Shown here piece by piece: positions 9,628 to 17,379 of a DNA stretch of 40,458 bases (positions are counted from its first letter, which is position 1; each line of letters starts with the position of its first letter). The notes beneath the pieces are model-generated. The model made no database searches. It was given only the letters and a program-made list of their open reading frames with translations, and was not told where the DNA came from. The translations under genes were made by a program, and so were the position numbers. This stretch comes from Thermotoga sp. (GTDB taxonomy: Bacteria > Thermotogota > Thermotogae > Thermotogales > Thermotogaceae). The stretch covers positions 1 through 40,458 of the forward strand of contig NZ_JAGGZH010000044.1 in the NCBI RefSeq assembly GCF_021162145.1, in the 5' to 3' direction.

Positions 9628-10350
9628 ATGGCATCTCCTCGTATCTACATCTTGGATTTCGATGGAGTGTACGAGGAGCAGAGCACTTTGAAAAGTCTGG
9701 CCAGTTACGTTTTCTCTGGAAATATGACCGGCGTCAGGTACATGATCTTGCCGGAGAAGGTGATCGAGGTGGAGAAGATACTCCCTGAAAGACCGGGCAT
9801 CACCTTTCTTGGCGATGGGGAGTTCCATCATCTCACCTATCTTTTGCTCAGACGAATAAGGAGGCCATTTGTTCTCATCGTTTTCGATCGACATCTCGAT
9901 GCAAAAAGTAGTGAGGTGCTTAGCTGTGACAGCTGGCTTAAAAAGGCTTTGAAGCTGAAAAATTTGATCAGAGCAGTTGTGGTAGGAGCCCAAAAACAGG
10001 AAAAGATACACAGAATCTTCTTTTCAGATCCCGATCCAGAAAAGATATTGAAACTTTCGGGAAGGTACCGGATTTACCTGAGTGTCGACAAGGACGTGCT
10101 GAACGTGGGTGCAACGAAATGGGACTCGGGAAAGATTTGCCTGAACGAGCTTCTCAACGTGATTCGAAGCATACCAAAAAGAAAGATCCTGGGAGTTGAC
10201 ATCTGTGGAGAGCCTGAGCCTACCAATGTGTGGCGTGTGAAGATGAGTGAGAGGGTGAATCTTTCAATTCTCCATGCTTTGCTTTTTGACGAGCTTCATC
10301 ACGTACCGGGCAATAAGTATCTGAAAGGGAAGCCAGCTCACATGACTTGA
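9628..10350 (+). CDS. Divergent arginase/deacetylase-fold (ureohydrolase-like) protein
   Basis: This 240-residue protein has metal-site-like motifs in arginase order: GDGEFHH (62-68) for GGDHS, DRHLD (87-91) for DAHxD, SVDKD (152-156) for SxDxD, and D191/E195 in GVDICGEPEP. All predicted Mn-binding Asp/His positions are present, but the loops around them differ from arginase, agmatinase and formiminoglutamase, so the substrate is unknown. ATG 9628 follows GAGGAGG at 7 nt. The last 87 bp overlap the 3' end of a convergent hydrolase gene. It follows the amidotransferase remnant and was perhaps once in an operon with it. Confidence 0.7.
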   Translation: MASPRIYILDFDGVYEEQSTLKSLASYVFSGNMTGVRYMILPEKVIEVEKILPERPGITFLGDGEFHHLTYLLLRRIRRPFVLIVFDRHLDAKSSEVLSCDSWLKKALKLKNLIRAVVVGAQKQEKIHRIFFSDPDPEKILKLSGRYRIYLSVDKDVLNVGATKWDSGKICLNELLNVIRSIPKRKILGVDICGEPEPTNVWRVKMSERVNLSILHALLFDELHHVPGNKYLKGKPAHMT

Positions 10351-11214
10351 GGGAATTTTTATCCTCTTAGGCTTTCCCAGATGTTCCCAGAGAATGTCCC
10401 GTGTGCTTTTCGGGAGGGCTCTGTCGAACATAGCTTCCATCATGACTATCCTGGAGGTGTCCACGAACTTCGCGTAGGCAAGGGGATCGATCTTCAAAAG
10501 AGGATGAATATCGGAAGAAAGCATTTCCTGAACGGATGAAAATTCATCCAGTTTCTTCACATCCCTCTGGTAAATGCTATGGAATTCCTCTTCACTCGCC
10601 ATTCTGTGTTTTGTTTCTTTTCCGCTCTTCAGTTCTCGTCTCACAAAAGACAGAGTGGGAGATTTCCAGAACAGAGTGGCAAAGTCTCCTCCTGCCATCA
10701 TGATCACCGTCTTTTTAAAATCACTGCTCAGAGCGTTGAGCAGAACAGCGATCATTCCCCCAAGGCAGTATCCAAAGAGACAGTTTCTCCCGTGCCACAT
10801 TTTTCTTGCCTTCAAAAATTCCATGAGACTCAGCAGGTCCACAACCGCATGCTCCCAGAATCTGGTCATCTTGTCTAGGTCGGAGGAAAAGTAGTCTTTC
10901 CCACTCACAGAGCTACTGGCGACGCGTGTGAAATTCCCTGGAAGGACCGGAAGTATCGCCTCTATTCCTCTTTTGGAAAGATAGTGTGCCATCCAGATGA
11001 GATACAGTACGTTTTGACTTCCAAGCCCCTGAAGTATCATCACCGAACCTTGTTTTCTTCTTTTCGGGGAAAAAATGTACACCTCTACGGGATCCGTGCC
11101 CTTCGTTGCTCTGGAATAGGTTGAATCGAACTTCAGGATGGAAACGCGTATTTTCTTTCCCCTGTGAACGTATCCCACGGAATACTCGGAGGGCATTTTC
11201 ACATCGTCGAACAC
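10264..11214 (-). CDS. Alpha/beta hydrolase with Cys nucleophile motif (dienelactone hydrolase-like)
   Basis: This 316-residue soluble protein has an alpha/beta-hydrolase layout: a strand and oxyanion region (VMILQGLGSQN, about 58-68), a nucleophile elbow GYCLGG with Cys150, an Asp in MFDRALP and a His in SSHVSWLP near the C-terminus. G-x-C-x-G-G is the elbow of dienelactone hydrolases, though polyhydroxyalkanoate-synthase-like proteins also use Cys. The start is GTG 11214, with GAGGTGA overlapping the upstream stop. It is the last gene of the mgtE operon. The substrate is unknown. Confidence 0.7.
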   Translation of the reverse strand: MFDDVKMPSEYSVGYVHRGKKIRVSILKFDSTYSRATKGTDPVEVYIFSPKRRKQGSVMILQGLGSQNVLYLIWMAHYLSKRGIEAILPVLPGNFTRVASSSVSGKDYFSSDLDKMTRFWEHAVVDLLSLMEFLKARKMWHGRNCLFGYCLGGMIAVLLNALSSDFKKTVIMMAGGDFATLFWKSPTLSFVRRELKSGKETKHRMASEEEFHSIYQRDVKKLDEFSSVQEMLSSDIHPLLKIDPLAYAKFVDTSRIVMMEAMFDRALPKSTRDILWEHLGKPKRIKIPSSHVSWLPFQILIARYVMKLVKKQSMEN

Positions 11215-11220
11215 TCCTAC

Positions 11221-12141
11221 TCACCTCTTCAGGAAGGAAACAGTTTCGTAGATAAACCTCACAGTTAGAGGATCCTTCAGGACGAATTCGAAACCGTGTC
11301 TTCCCTTTGGATGAAGTTTCAGCTTCGCCACAGCGCCGTTCTCTCTGAGCTTTTTGTACATTTTAACAGAAGAAATGTAGGGAACGACATCGTCCTTCAT
11401 ACCATGAACCAGCATGGTGGGAGGTGCTTCCGGAGTTACCCAGCGCACAGGTGAATAGAACTCATAGTCTTCTCGCTTTCTTAAGGGAGAACCCTTTAGC
11501 GTGGTTGCAACAGAAAACCTTGCAAAAAGAGAGGTTGTTTCCATGCTCCACAGGTCGAGTAGATCGCCCGGGGCGTACCATACAACCACATGACCATCGA
11601 AATCCCTCTTTCCTTCCTTCGAAGCTCTCATGGCGTGGTACAGAACCAGATGTCCACCAGCGGAAAGTCCCATAAGGTTAAGGGTTTTCATCTTCAACTT
11701 CTCTCTGTTGTTGTTCAGGAAGATGATGGCACTTTTTAAATCTTCCAGAATATCCTCAACGAAGTGAAGATAACCGTACCTGTAATCAAAGGTTGCCACA
11801 GCAAAGCCGCTGGCGTTCAAAAACCTGTACCACGAAACGTTGTTGGGCTGCCTTCTGTAACCGGAGATCCATCCACCTCCGTGTGCAAAGAGAACGAACG
11901 GATACTTTTCCCTCTTCATAGACGGATAGTAGATGTCCATTTTCAGGCCTTCTCTGTACTCGTAAGTGAAGATCCTGCCGGTGACGTTCCTTTTCAGTTT
12001 CACTGGCAATCTTCCAAGAACGGCGTTCCTCACCAGAGGCAGTGAGAGGAGGAAAAAGAAAAATAGCCCGAGGAGGGCGTTGGAAAAGAACACTACGAAA
12101 GAAACTACTAACAAACCGATTTTGATCAAAAATTTGACCAT
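11221..12141 (-). CDS. Membrane-anchored esterase/lipase of the HGGG alpha/beta-hydrolase family
   Basis: This 306-residue enzyme has a hydrophobic N-terminal anchor (residues 4-37) followed by a catalytic domain with HGGGW (87-91, oxyanion hole), GLSAGGH with Ser160 as nucleophile, an Asp in HGMKDDVVP and a His in KGRHGFEF. This is the BD-FAE / hormone-sensitive-lipase-like pattern of carboxylesterases. GAGGGAAGAG lies just before ATG 12141. It starts 12 nt after mgtE and its stop overlaps the binding site of the next hydrolase, so the three genes form an operon. Whether the catalytic domain faces in or out depends on whether the N-terminus is cleaved. Confidence 0.85.
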   Translation of the reverse strand: MVKFLIKIGLLVVSFVVFFSNALLGLFFFFLLSLPLVRNAVLGRLPVKLKRNVTGRIFTYEYREGLKMDIYYPSMKREKYPFVLFAHGGGWISGYRRQPNNVSWYRFLNASGFAVATFDYRYGYLHFVEDILEDLKSAIIFLNNNREKLKMKTLNLMGLSAGGHLVLYHAMRASKEGKRDFDGHVVVWYAPGDLLDLWSMETTSLFARFSVATTLKGSPLRKREDYEFYSPVRWVTPEAPPTMLVHGMKDDVVPYISSVKMYKKLRENGAVAKLKLHPKGRHGFEFVLKDPLTVRFIYETVSFLKR

Positions 12142-12153
12142 TCTCTTCCCTCT

Positions 12154-13494
12154 TCACGTTAAGAAACTGTGAACCACGTAGAAGTATATCATGATCCCGG
12201 TCACGTCGACGATCGTGGTGAGAAGAGGTCCTGCCATGAAGGCCGGGTCTATCCTGAAAACCCGGGCAATGAACGGCAGGAGAGCTCCCATCACGTTCGC
12301 ATACAGTATCAGCACAAGAAGGGCTGTTGCAACAGCGAAGTTCAAAGTGGGATCGGTGGAGATTAGGAAAGCTCTCAGGTACAATACACCTGCGAGAATC
12401 AGACCCAGAGTGGAACCAATCATCGATTCCCTCAACAGAACTTTCCACCAGTCTTTCATAGCTATTTCATTCAGAGTAAAACTCCTTATCATGAGCGCCG
12501 ACACCTGGGTACCCGTGTTTCCAGCAGAATCAATCATAGTGGGAATGAAGGCCGCTATCACCGGTATCGAAGCGAGAAACTCTTTGTAACTCGAGATAAC
12601 GCTAGCGTTTACACTCTCAAGGAGAAGCAACACAACGAGCCATGGGGACCTTTTGAGGATCAACTTCCATGTAGGAGTGTGGAAATAAGACGTGTAGGTG
12701 GCGCTCATAGAGGCCATCTTCTGGATATCTTCTGTTGCCTCTTCTTCGATGACGTCCACGATGTCGTCGAAGGTGATCACGCCTATCAGCCTCTCTTCGC
12801 TGTCGACCACCGGTAGTATGATCAGGTCGTACTTCTTCATGATCTCTGCTGCGATTTCCTGGTCGTCGGTGGCATGGACAAACACGGGATCTTTCTTCAT
12901 GATCTCAGATACCTTCTGACCTGGTTCGGCGACAATCAGGTCTCTGAGTTCAACGGTTCCCTTAAGCTTCCTTGTCCTGTCTATCACCATGAGGGAGTAG
13001 ATGTTCTCTTTTTTCTTTCCCTCTTTTCTCACCTTGTCCAGTGCTTCCTGAACTGTTATGTCTTCGAAGAGCTCCACATATTCGGTGGTAGCAAGTCTTG
13101 CCGCGGAGTCCTCCGGATAGTTGAGAATGTAGAGTAACTCTTCACGCTCCTGAGGCGAGAGATAAGAGAGAAGCTTTTTCACCACGTTCGCTGGCATCTC
13201 TTCGAGTAACTCCACTCTGTCGTCTGGGTCCATGGACTCGAAAATCTCTTTCAAACGCTCCTCTCTGAAGAGCTTTATGAGTTCCATCTGATCATCAGGT
13301 TCAAGCTCACTGAAAACTTCGGCCGCCTTGTCTTTGGGAAGGAGCCTGAAGACTATCACCTTCAAGTCAGGTGGGAGTTTTTCGATCATCTCCTCCACAT
13401 CGGCGGGATCCTGTTGTTCTAGGACTCTCTTCAACGTTTTGAAGTCACCCTTTTCGATCAGTTCCCGAAGATCGATCTCTACTCTGACCTTCAT
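12154..13494 (-). CDS. mgtE: Magnesium transporter MgtE
   Basis: This 446-residue Mg2+ channel/transporter has the standard layout: an acidic helical N domain (about 1-130, with repeated DPxD segments), two CBS domains (about 135-260), a connecting plug helix, and five transmembrane helices from about residue 285. The pore signature is PTMIDSAGNTGTQ. In known MgtE, Mg2+ binds between the N and CBS domains and closes the pore. ATG 13494 lies 6 nt after GGAGGT, while the in-frame GTG at 13500 abuts that site. A short open frame precedes it (see 13497-13595). Confidence 0.95.
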   Translation of the reverse strand: MKVRVEIDLRELIEKGDFKTLKRVLEQQDPADVEEMIEKLPPDLKVIVFRLLPKDKAAEVFSELEPDDQMELIKLFREERLKEIFESMDPDDRVELLEEMPANVVKKLLSYLSPQEREELLYILNYPEDSAARLATTEYVELFEDITVQEALDKVRKEGKKKENIYSLMVIDRTRKLKGTVELRDLIVAEPGQKVSEIMKKDPVFVHATDDQEIAAEIMKKYDLIILPVVDSEERLIGVITFDDIVDVIEEEATEDIQKMASMSATYTSYFHTPTWKLILKRSPWLVVLLLLESVNASVISSYKEFLASIPVIAAFIPTMIDSAGNTGTQVSALMIRSFTLNEIAMKDWWKVLLRESMIGSTLGLILAGVLYLRAFLISTDPTLNFAVATALLVLILYANVMGALLPFIARVFRIDPAFMAGPLLTTIVDVTGIMIYFYVVHSFLT

Positions 13495-13496
13495 CT

Positions 13497-13595
13497 TCAC
13501 ACCTCCCTGCCTTTATTACTACGGGGGAAGACTGGTACCTTCCACTCGATGCTCACCTCCCAGAAAGGATTTGCGCAAAACAATTCTAACATCAT
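13497..13595 (-). CDS. Possible leader peptide upstream of mgtE (32 codons)
   Basis: An ORF starts at ATG 13595 (or 13592) and stops at TGA 13497, inside the space between the mgtE ribosome site and its ATG. It encodes M(M)LELFCANPFWEV then a segment with two prolines and three basic residues. GGAG lies about 11 nt before the first ATG, and an internal GTG next to GGGAGG could also initiate. Mg2+ transporter genes elsewhere (mgtA/mgtL) use proline-containing leader peptides, so control by translation is conceivable. It could equally be chance. Confidence 0.3.
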   Translation of the reverse strand: MMLELFCANPFWEVSIEWKVPVFPRSNKGREV

Positions 13596-13667
13596 AGAAG
13601 AAAAAACTCCAGTTAATAAAAGGAAAAACTTTCTTGTTTTCCCTCAATCGTTAATTTCAAAAAAGAG

Positions 13668-13673
13668 TATAAT
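13668..13673 (+). promoter_or_regulatory. -10 box for the MBL-fold gene operon
   Basis: A perfect TATAAT lies 20 bp before ATG 13693, with GGGGGTGG between them. Transcription would start near 13680, giving a very short leader. No convincing -35 is seen. An A/T-rich stretch (13640-13665) may act as an UP-like element. Confidence 0.55.
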
Positions 13674-13692
13674 TTGAGAAGGGGGTGGTAGA

Positions 13693-14373
13693 ATGAAGAT
13701 TACATTTCTCGGGCACGCAACTGTACTGATAGAAGGAGAAAAGAACATCATCATCGATCCCTTCATAACGGGAAATCCAGTGTGTCCTGTAAAGCTGAAA
13801 GACCTTCCGAAGATAGACTACATTCTAGTGACCCACGGGCATGGTGACCATCTCGGAGACGCTTTGGAGATAGCGAAGGAAAGCGACGCCACGGTGATCT
13901 CCAACTACGAGATCTGCCAGTATCTCGGCAAGAAAGGTGCGAAGACTCATGCCATGCACATTGGAGGGAGTTATCTATTCGACTTTGGGAAGGTGAAAAT
14001 GACACCCGCTCTTCACGGATCTGGAATACTGGATGGAGAAAGTATGATCTACGGAGGAAATCCCGGTGGCTTTCTCGTCACGACGGAAGGAAAGAAGGTG
14101 TACCACGCAGGGGACACCGGTCTGACGAAAGATATGGAACTCCTGAGGGAGGAAAACGTGGACGTTGCGTTCCTTCCCATCGGTGGAAACTTTGTCATGG
14201 ACGTAGAGGATGCCGTCAGGGCAGTTTCGATGATAAAACCCAGGAAGGTAGTACCCATACACTACGGGACCTGGGAAATCATATTCGCCGACGTGAAGCT
14301 TTTCAAGAAAAAAGCGGAAGAAGAAGGTGTCAAGTGCGTGATACTGGAGCCCGGTGAGTCGTTGGAGCTGTGA
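13693..14373 (+). CDS. Metal-dependent hydrolase, MBL fold, UPF0173 family
   Basis: This 226-residue protein has all metallo-beta-lactamase landmarks: an early Asp in [16 protein letters not shown] (HxHxDH motif), a His/Asp in YHAGDTGLT, and a C-terminal PIHYGTWE His. These residues form a two-metal site. UPF0173 proteins resemble UlaG-type lactonases, and their substrate is unsettled. GGGGGTGG precedes ATG 13693. It heads a plus-strand series with a GGDEF protein 12 nt downstream. Confidence 0.9.
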   Translation: MKITFLGHATVLIEGEKNIIIDPFITGNPVCPVKLKDLPKIDYILVTHGHGDHLGDALEIAKESDATVISNYEICQYLGKKGAKTHAMHIGGSYLFDFGKVKMTPALHGSGILDGESMIYGGNPGGFLVTTEGKKVYHAGDTGLTKDMELLREENVDVAFLPIGGNFVMDVEDAVRAVSMIKPRKVVPIHYGTWEIIFADVKLFKKKAEEEGVKCVILEPGESLEL

Positions 14374-14385
14374 GGAGATGAAACG

Positions 14386-15840
14386 GTGCACGTGTTGTTC
14401 TTCTTTTCTATGGCGGCGCTCGGGTTTGCCGCTTTTCTTTTCTTTTTCATAACAAAGCGAACGAAAAACTATTCACAGCTCGAAAAGAGATTCAACACTA
14501 TCGTGGAAAGCCTGTCCAGACTCGATCCGAACATGTTAGAAGAAGATTTTTTTCAAACGATCCTGGACATTGCCATGTCCGTGGTACCCGAAGCGAAAAA
14601 GGGAAGCGTGTCACGCATCACGAGTGAAGGGGACTGGATCTTCGTTGCGTTGAAGGGACACACGATGGATCTCCACGGAAGAAGATTTCCCGCAAGATAC
14701 TTGTTTCGTGCAGGAAGGGAACCCGTCGAAATAAATTTTCTGGAATACGTCAGAAGCCTTTTTCCAGAGGACATGGAGAGGTTTTTCCTGAAGATCCTCC
14801 AGGGTACGAAAAAGAGTCTCGTTGTTGGCCTATTTGCGGGGGATGAGTTCCTTGGAAGCATCGCACTCGATTCTCCACATAGTCAGTTTTCGGAGCTCTC
14901 GAAAAAGACTCTCAAGCTTCTTGGAAGCCTAGCGAACACCTACTTTCTTTTGAAAAAATCTCTGGAAAGTGAACATCATTTTCAAAAGATTATAAGCACG
15001 ATTCTCACACTCTTGCTTCTTTTCAGAAAGCAGGTGTCTATTGAAGATTTCTTGAAAGAATCACTCCAAAAAATGATAGAGGCAAGCGAGATCTTCTCAG
15101 GAGGGGCTGTTTTCAAAGGAAATATCGCTGTCTTTTCTATTGGTCTGAAGAAAACACCCGCGTTCGATTTCAAAGAGACGGCGGAAAAGATAGAGGAGAT
15201 CCAAAGAGAAGGCACCCACTATGTAGCCATTCAACTAAGAGGAGAAGACTCCCCACTCTACCGTTTGGTATTTGCCTCAAAGACAAAGATCCCACCTTCC
15301 ATCTTCGGTGTCCTCAATACTTTTGGCGAGGTAGTATACCTGTACCTCAGAGAATATCAGTTACACAAGAAGTACCGGGAAATGGCGATGAGGGATCCCT
15401 TAACCGGTGCTTACACAAGACACTACTTCAACGAGTGGATCTTCTCCCACATGGCATGGCTGAGAAGGTATCAGAGAAAGTCTGTTCTAGTGATACTGGA
15501 TGTGGATGGTCTCAAGACGATAAACGACACCTACGGCCACCTCATGGGAGACAAGGCTCTCAAGAGATTTGTAAAGGCCTTGAGGGAAACGGTTCGAGAA
15601 TCAGACCTTGTTTTCAGATACGGTGGGGATGAGTTTCTCCTGGTTCTCACAGAGAGCGATAAAGAAAGTGTCCACGATGTTCTGAAAAGATTGAAAGAGA
15701 ATCTGAAAAAACTGGATCTTCCCTTCGAGCTGAACTTTTCTTTCGGATACGAAGAGATAGACGGTTTTGTACCCATAGAAAAAGTTCTTGGAAAAGCCGA
15801 TGATCTTCTTTATAAGAACAAATTCAAAAAGAAAGAATGA
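14386..15840 (+). CDS. Membrane-anchored GGDEF diguanylate cyclase
   Basis: This 484-residue protein has an N-terminal transmembrane helix (about 3-24), a GAF-like region of about 270 residues with a second related segment, and a GGDEF domain from about residue 330 (DPLTGAYTRHYF, then LDVDGLKTINDTYGH). The active site RYGGDEF is at 411-417, and an RxxD inhibitory site (RESD) lies five residues before it, so it should make cyclic di-GMP with product inhibition. The start GTG 14386 has GAGGAGATG upstream. The stop overlaps the start of the decayed oxidoreductase gene (ATGA), implying the latter once formed part of this operon. Confidence 0.9.
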   Translation: MHVLFFFSMAALGFAAFLFFFITKRTKNYSQLEKRFNTIVESLSRLDPNMLEEDFFQTILDIAMSVVPEAKKGSVSRITSEGDWIFVALKGHTMDLHGRRFPARYLFRAGREPVEINFLEYVRSLFPEDMERFFLKILQGTKKSLVVGLFAGDEFLGSIALDSPHSQFSELSKKTLKLLGSLANTYFLLKKSLESEHHFQKIISTILTLLLLFRKQVSIEDFLKESLQKMIEASEIFSGGAVFKGNIAVFSIGLKKTPAFDFKETAEKIEEIQREGTHYVAIQLRGEDSPLYRLVFASKTKIPPSIFGVLNTFGEVVYLYLREYQLHKKYREMAMRDPLTGAYTRHYFNEWIFSHMAWLRRYQRKSVLVILDVDGLKTINDTYGHLMGDKALKRFVKALRETVRESDLVFRYGGDEFLLVLTESDKESVHDVLKRLKENLKKLDLPFELNFSFGYEEIDGFVPIEKVLGKADDLLYKNKFKKKE

Positions 15841-17093
15841 AAGACGCGAGCGTTGGTTTGGGTGGAGAAGCAGGGCAAGGTATTCAAACAGTTGAGCATG
15901 TTCTCGCGCGCATTCTAAAGAACTATGGATTCCACGTGTTTGCCACTAAGGAGTGCATGCCCCACGTGAGAGGCGGAAACAGCACCACTGAGATCAGGGT
16001 CTCCTCGAGGAGAGAGCGTGCGTTCATTGACAGAATAGACATTCTCGTTCCTCTTGGAAAAGGTACAACGAAAAGATTGAAAAATCACATTACAGGAAAG
16101 ACACCTGTGGTTGGGGAAAAGCTGTGGAGGGATACAAAAGAGGTCTTAAGCTGTCAGGTAAGATAGATTTCGTCGCTGAAAAAAATCACCCTCCATAAGG
16201 GAGGAAATTCTTTTGAATGAGGCTGATGCGGTGGGACTGGGTGCAATCGCCGGTGGTTGCAATTTTGTTTCTTCTTACCTCATGTCTCCCTCAACATCTG
16301 TTTTGGTGTTTCTTGCTCAACACAAAAACAAGCAGAAGACGAGATCGCCGCGATGAACATAGTAATTAGGTGCCTGGTATGCGGGAACGTGTGGTCTCGC
16401 TCTCACCTCCGGTGGAAACTTTGCCCTCATGGAAGAGGGCTTGAGCTTTGCTGGAATGATCAAGGCACCGTGACGGGCCTTCTCACAAGAGCAGAGCAGG
16501 GAGATTTGAATCTTGTACTCTACGCTGGGAACGGAGAGTTTCTCAAGGTCATCTACACACCGGAAAATATAGAAGAGGTCTTCTATTTGACCCAGAGAGC
16601 CTTCAACGTGGCACCCGTTTTCGTCCTGACAGATCAGTACCTGGTTGATCTGTTCTACAACCTTCCCGAGTTCGATCTGAGTAAGCTGACCATCAAAAAA
16701 CATTTCATAAAGGCAGCAAAAGGTTACATCAGGTACGCCATAACCGAGGATGATATCTCTCCACGGGGAGTACGGGATACGGCGAAGGACTGGCGCGAGT
16801 GGACAGCGATGAGCACGATGAATTTGGCCACATGATCGAAGATTTCGACATAAGTGTGAGAGTGGTGGGGAAAGACTCAGATTGCACTTTTCACAGGTCT
16901 GGCCACTCGACGATTCTGTGGTAGAGTACCTCGAAAAGGCAGAAAAGACCGTGATAGAGGAAAATGCGACCGAACAGTTTGGAATCTGATTTGCCAGGTG
17001 ACCGGTTTCCACATAAAAGACAGAATACTGAAGTACAGTGGACTTCAGTTTTCTGTAGAGGAACTGAGAAAGAGCATCTCGGAGGTGATGTGA
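15837..17093 (+). pseudogene. Broken 2-oxoacid:ferredoxin oxidoreductase, fused gamma-alpha subunit
   Basis: The first 100 codons encode a gamma subunit: LGGEAGQGIQTVE, KECMPHVRGGNSTTEIR and IDRIDILVPLGKG. The frame stops at 16164. Pieces of the alpha subunit then follow in order across frames: IREEILLNEADAVGLGAIAG (from about 16190), AEDEIAAMN (16339), GAWYAG...NFALMEEGLS (16370-16460), TGLLTRAEQGDLNLVLYAG (from 16473), PVFVLTDQYLVDLFYNLP (16615), HDEFGHMIEDFDI (16820) and an end at TGA 17091. I count at least five frame changes, plus small deletions such as the expected segment before TGLLTR. An intact enzyme would oxidise a 2-oxoacid (e.g. 2-oxoglutarate) to acyl-CoA while reducing ferredoxin. 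It cannot be translated as one product here. Confidence 0.9.
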
Positions 17094-17094
17094 A

Positions 17095-17379
17095 ATGAGA
17101 CTCGGCGAATACATCAGCAAAGACATCGTGTGGTGCCCGAGTGTGGAAACTCTGGAATAAGAACGGCCCTGATGAAGGGTCTAGAGGAGTTGAACGTTGA
17201 TCCGAGAGAAGTGGTCATAGTATCTGGAACCGGCCAGGCGGCATAGATGCCACAGTACTCTATGTGAGCTCAGAAAAAGAAACCAGGAATCCACAAGAAA
17301 AGCTGACAGAACATCCCTTTACAGGTACAGGGTGAACTTCGACAAACTCAAAGAGGTGATCGAAAGCAAAAAATTATGA
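17095..17379 (+). pseudogene. Broken 2-oxoacid:ferredoxin oxidoreductase beta subunit
   Basis: ATG 17095, preceded by GGAGGTGATG, opens with the beta-subunit N-terminus RLGEYISKDIVWCP. A frameshift then continues as CGNSGIRTALMKGLEELNVD and VVIVSGTGQAA. This should be followed by about 200 residues carrying the thiamine diphosphate motif (GDGD...N), which are absent. The remaining bases encode what looks like the C-terminus (RYRVNFDKLKEVIESKKL, stop 17377-17379), again out of frame. So there are a frameshift and one large internal deletion. The stop overlaps the hemW ATG (ATGA), as in an operon. Confidence 0.88.

Noticed and set aside
13501-13620. M-box (magnesium) riboswitch upstream of mgtE
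   Set aside because: The leader is too short and lacks the conserved M-box core. Only a 5-bp GGAAG/CTTCC hairpin is seen.
16180-16215. CCCTCC-ATAA-GGGAGG hairpin as a terminator
   Set aside because: It lies within the alpha-subunit remnant, where the bases also encode the family-like linker SIREEILLNEA, and it is followed by few T's.
16257-16835. A separate 192-codon gene between the oxidoreductase pieces
   Set aside because: Its second half is plainly the middle of the alpha subunit and its first half is another frame of the same gene, so it is part of the pseudogene.
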